Assembly (NCBI GenBank): GCA_025454075.1
Contig: JALOPD010000170.1
Location: 1-7,405 of the forward strand
Direction: 5' to 3'
DNA length: 7,405 bases
From: Desulfobacterales bacterium
GTDB taxonomy: Bacteria; Desulfobacterota; Desulfobacteria; Desulfobacterales; UBA2174_A
Below are positions 5,359 through 7,405 of the stretch, in pieces; the first letter of the stretch is position 1, and each line of letters begins with the position of its first letter. A program made the position numbers and the translations under genes. The notes beneath the pieces are model-generated. The model did no database searches. It saw only the letters and a program-made list of their open reading frames with translations, and had not been told where the DNA came from.

Positions 5359-6339
5359 ATGCGCAAGCCTTTGATGCTCGTGACCTTGTTATTGGTGGCG
5401 GCGGCAGCCGGGTGCACCAGCCCGCGCATCAAACTCTTCCCCAGCCAGACCGACCCGCTGCAGGAATTCACCCTGGAGGGCAAGGCGGCCGAGAAGGTCC
5501 TCCTGATTCCGGTCCGCGGGGTCATCTCCGACAGCCCGGAGCGCGGCCTGCTGCGCACGCAGCCGAGCACGGTCCAGGAGGTCGTGTCTCATCTAGGCAA
5601 AGCGGAAAAGGACCCGATGGTCAAGGCCGTCGTGCTGCAGCTGAACTCGCCCGGCGGTTCGGTCACGGCGAGCGACGTGCTCTACAACGAGATCCGGCGG
5701 TTCAAGGAGCGCACCGGCCGCCCGGTCGTGGCGATGATGATGGATGTGGCGGCGTCCGGCGCCTATTACATCGCGCTTCCGGCCGACGTCATCGTGGCGC
5801 ACCCCACCACCCTGACGGGTTCGGTGGGCGTCATCTTCATCCGGCCCAAGGTAGCGGGGCTGCTGGAGAAAATCGGCGTCGGCGTCGAGGTGAGCAAGTC
5901 CGGGCCGAACAAGGACAGCGGCTCCCCCTTCCGGGCGACCACGCCGGAGGAGGCGCGCATCTTTCAGGAGATGACGGACCAGCTGGCCAAACGGTTTGTC
6001 GACCTCGTCCGGAAACACCGCGAACCGGACGACGCGGCGCTGGCGGCGCTGTCCTCGGCCCGCGTCTACCTGGCCGGGGAAGCCCTGGCGCTCAAACTGG
6101 TGGACCGCATCGGCTACATGCCGGAGGCCGTGGCCCAGGCCAGGGAGCGCGCCGGGCTTCCGGAGGACGCCAAGCTCGTCGTCTATCGCCGCAACGAGTA
6201 TCCGGACGACAACGTCTACAACACCAGCACCACTTTCGAAGGCGACCGGCCCGTGGCGCTGCTCGACACCGGGCTGGCGCAGTTCCTGCCGGCGCTGCCG
6301 TCCGGCTTCTATTACATCTGGCATCCGGCAGGCGATTGA
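5359..6339 (+). CDS. sppA: SppA-type signal peptide peptidase (S49 family), predicted lipoprotein
   Basis: 326 residues, the length of short-form SppA. The first 19 residues are a lipoprotein signal: MRKP, a hydrophobic stretch, then the lipobox AAGC with C19; residue +2 is Thr, so no Asp inner-membrane retention signal. The S49 core includes LLIPVRGVI (48-56), VVLQLNSPGGSV (91-102), MDVAASGAYYIAL with nucleophile S133 and TLTGSVGVIF (151-160). K185 in SGPNKDSGSPF is the probable general base. The Ser-Lys distance of 52 residues equals that of Bacillus subtilis SppA (S147/K199, from memory). The family degrades residual signal peptides and membrane-protein fragments at the extracytoplasmic side of the membrane. 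The start is supported by GGAG (5348-5351), 7 nt upstream. The Rieske-like gene follows after 35 nt and is probably cotranscribed. Anchoring by lipid rather than a transmembrane helix is the notable feature. Confidence 0.9.
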   Translation: MRKPLMLVTLLLVAAAAGCTSPRIKLFPSQTDPLQEFTLEGKAAEKVLLIPVRGVISDSPERGLLRTQPSTVQEVVSHLGKAEKDPMVKAVVLQLNSPGGSVTASDVLYNEIRRFKERTGRPVVAMMMDVAASGAYYIALPADVIVAHPTTLTGSVGVIFIRPKVAGLLEKIGVGVEVSKSGPNKDSGSPFRATTPEEARIFQEMTDQLAKRFVDLVRKHREPDDAALAALSSARVYLAGEALALKLVDRIGYMPEAVAQARERAGLPEDAKLVVYRRNEYPDDNVYNTSTTFEGDRPVALLDTGLAQFLPALPSGFYYIWHPAGD

Positions 6340-6374
6340 TCGTGCCATCACCGCCGACAGCCATGGGAGGTTCT

Positions 6375-6797
6375 ATGGACGTGAAGATTTTAAACCGTAG
6401 CCTCTTTCAACGCATTTTCGGAATACCGGCAACGGCCAAGCCCCGGAATCCGGATTGTTGGGCCTTCAAAGACGGCAGGCTCGTGGTGGATCTCAAGGCG
6501 GCTGTGGAGCTTCAAACGCCCGGCGGGGCGCTGCGTATGGAGGGGAACGGGCTGCCGCGGCGTGTGCTCGTGGTCCGCGGAGAAGACGGCCGCTTCCATG
6601 CGTTCCACAACCGCTGCAGCCACCTGGGGCACCGTCGCCTGGACCCTGTTTCCGGCACCGCCACGGTGCAGTGCTGCAGCGTGAACAAGTCCACCTACAC
6701 CTACGATGGCCAAAAGATCCACGGGCCGGCCCCGAGACCCCTCACTACCTATCCGGCGCAGGTCGACGGCGATACGCTGATAGTCCGTATCGTCTGA
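6375..6797 (+). CDS. small Rieske-fold (2Fe-2S) protein with altered second ligand motif
   Basis: 140 residues without an obvious signal peptide or transmembrane helix. The C-terminal half has the Rieske ferredoxin pattern: VLVVRGEDGRFHAFHNRCSHLGHRRLD-like box 1 with C81-x-H83, then 17 residues to box 2 around C100-C101, then YDGQKIHGPAPRPLTTYPAQVDGDTLIV. The downstream GPAxRPLxTYP segment is highly characteristic. In box 2 the expected C-x-x-H reads C101-S-V-N104, so the fourth cluster ligand (His) is Asn. The protein may lack a normal Rieske centre, use another residue, or serve a structural role. The N-terminal 60 residues (FQRIFGIP, NPDCWAFKDGRLVVDL) do not match a domain I can name. The ATG at 6375 is chosen because GGGAGG (6365-6370) lies 4 nt upstream; the in-frame ATG at 6363 has no ribosome binding site. 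It is probably cotranscribed with sppA. The redox partner and function are unknown. Confidence 0.75.
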   Translation: MDVKILNRSLFQRIFGIPATAKPRNPDCWAFKDGRLVVDLKAAVELQTPGGALRMEGNGLPRRVLVVRGEDGRFHAFHNRCSHLGHRRLDPVSGTATVQCCSVNKSTYTYDGQKIHGPAPRPLTTYPAQVDGDTLIVRIV

Positions 6798-7405
6798 TCA
6801 GTGCTCTTTGTCGGTCAGAAGGATTTTGAGCGCCGTATCGGGCGGATGCCCGTTGCCGCCGATGATTTTCTGGATCTTGGCCGTCAGGCGGGCGCGCTCG
6901 GCGATGCGGCCCAGCACCTCGATCGCTTTTCCGAGCCGCTCGGCGGTGGACGTCATTTCGAGGAAGCGCTGGCGTTCATCGTGGCTGAACCCCTCCAGCG
7001 CGGCGATCGCAAAAGCGAGCTCCCCGGGGTCGCTGAGAGTTTCCGCGTCCATGATATCGTCCGGCAGGCCGGTATCTTCCATCTGCTGCAACGCAGCGCG
7101 AGCGTTCCTGAGAACCTCGGACGGGTCTTCCGGCGCGGCTGCCGCCTCGTCCTCGAAAAAGACCGCCTGCGCCTCCATGTAAGGTTTCTCTTCGATGATC
7201 TCACGGATGAAGAAGCGCTGCTCCCCCCGCGTCAGGATGTCCATGCGGCCATCTTCGTACTGATGCAGCACCCGGTAAACCCGTGCCATGCAGCCCACCG
7301 ACCGGATCGAACGGCCGTCGAAAAAGACGATCCCGAAAGGCGTGTCGGCGGAAATACATTCTGAAATCATCAACTTGTAGCGCTCTTCGAAGATGTGCAG
7401 CGGCA
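6798..7405 (-). CDS. stand-alone Lon N-terminal (substrate-binding) domain protein (5' partial)
   Basis: The frame continues through the right edge: codons upstream of the TTG at 7371-7373 read PLHIFEERYK, the classic LON-domain opening, so that TTG is internal and probably only 10-20 residues are missing. About 201 residues are visible. FGIVFFDG, SVGCMARVYRVLHQYEDGRMDILTRGEQRF and an EIIEEKPYMEAQAVFFED-type strand follow the order of PF02190 (Lon substrate-binding domain). The rest is helical and acidic. There is no AAA+ ATPase module and no Ser-Lys protease domain before the TGA, so this is not Lon protease. Small stand-alone members are widespread and poorly characterised; a role in substrate recognition or protein quality control is inference only. 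The gene converges on the Rieske-like gene with directly abutting stop codons. Confidence 0.85.
   Translation of the reverse strand, partial: PLHIFEERYKLMISECISADTPFGIVFFDGRSIRSVGCMARVYRVLHQYEDGRMDILTRGEQRFFIREIIEEKPYMEAQAVFFEDEAAAAPEDPSEVLRNARAALQQMEDTGLPDDIMDAETLSDPGELAFAIAALEGFSHDERQRFLEMTSTAERLGKAIEVLGRIAERARLTAKIQKIIGGNGHPPDTALKILLTDKEH

Noticed and set aside
4239..5570. A 443-codon minus-strand open frame opposite the aldolase
   Set aside because: It covers the well-supported aldolase, the REP-like element and the beginning of sppA, resembles no family, and is explained by high GC content lowering stop frequency.
5593..6351. A 252-codon minus-strand open frame opposite sppA
   Set aside because: It is antisense to the conserved S49 core with its catalytic residues, and its His/Arg-rich composition is typical of a shadow frame.
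6363..6374. Alternative ATG start for the Rieske-like gene, adding MGGS
   Set aside because: There is no ribosome binding site before 6363, whereas GGGAGG precedes the ATG at 6375.
5172..6797. A single 541-codon plus-strand open frame spanning the sppA region and the Rieske-like gene
   Set aside because: Only its last 140 codons resemble a protein family. The upstream part overlaps sppA in another frame, is Arg/Gly/Pro-rich low-complexity shadow sequence and has no start signal.

Overview
The window is GC-rich, densely coding bacterial DNA. I recognise six genes and several intergenic repeat families, but no RNA gene, CRISPR array, transposase or phage gene. The gene content (a GlcD/E/F-type flavin and iron-sulfur 2-hydroxyacid oxidase) and the intergenic repeats (iterated GATACGG-like heptamers and TGTGGGAGCGGC hairpin elements) remind me of Desulfobacterota (former Deltaproteobacteria). 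That placement rests on general resemblance and is tentative.

Layout, left to right. (1) A 5'-truncated plus-strand gene carries the C-terminal end of a GlcD-like subunit joined in frame to a complete GlcE-like subunit (to 1600). After a 177-nt repeat-containing gap comes the iron-sulfur subunit glcF (1778-3016). Together they would oxidise glycolate, or possibly D-lactate, and pass electrons towards the membrane quinone pool. (2) A repeat-rich gap (3017-3194) holds a third heptamer array, a REP-like element and a strong bidirectional terminator whose stem covers the end of the next gene. (3) A minus-strand fumarylacetoacetate hydrolase (FAH) family gene occupies 3195-3959. (4) A 312-nt divergent intergenic region (3960-4271) holds a candidate promoter for the FAH gene, a palindrome and a double-hairpin repeat. 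(5) A plus-strand group follows: a dihydrodipicolinate synthase superfamily aldolase closely resembling 4-hydroxy-2-oxoglutarate aldolase (4272-5168), a gap with a second REP-like element, a lipoprotein-type SppA/S49 peptidase (5359-6339), and a small Rieske-fold protein with an altered cluster motif (6375-6797). (6) A minus-strand stand-alone Lon N-terminal-domain protein converges on the Rieske gene; the two stop codons abut with no base between them, and the gene runs off the right edge.

Functionally, the left two thirds can be read as a C2/C3 oxoacid neighbourhood. The GlcDEF-type oxidase makes glyoxylate from glycolate; a 4-hydroxy-2-oxoglutarate aldolase would interconvert glyoxylate plus pyruvate with 4-hydroxy-2-oxoglutarate; FAH-family enzymes act on oxoacids such as acylpyruvates and oxaloacetate. 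This pathway link is inference from co-location. The right part (SppA, Rieske-like, Lon-N) looks like unrelated housekeeping or membrane-protein quality-control genes. I see no clearly new multi-gene system. The most unusual items are the GlcD-GlcE fusion, the altered Rieske ligand set, the terminator embedded in a coding end, the minicistron before glcF and the repeat families bracketing glcF.
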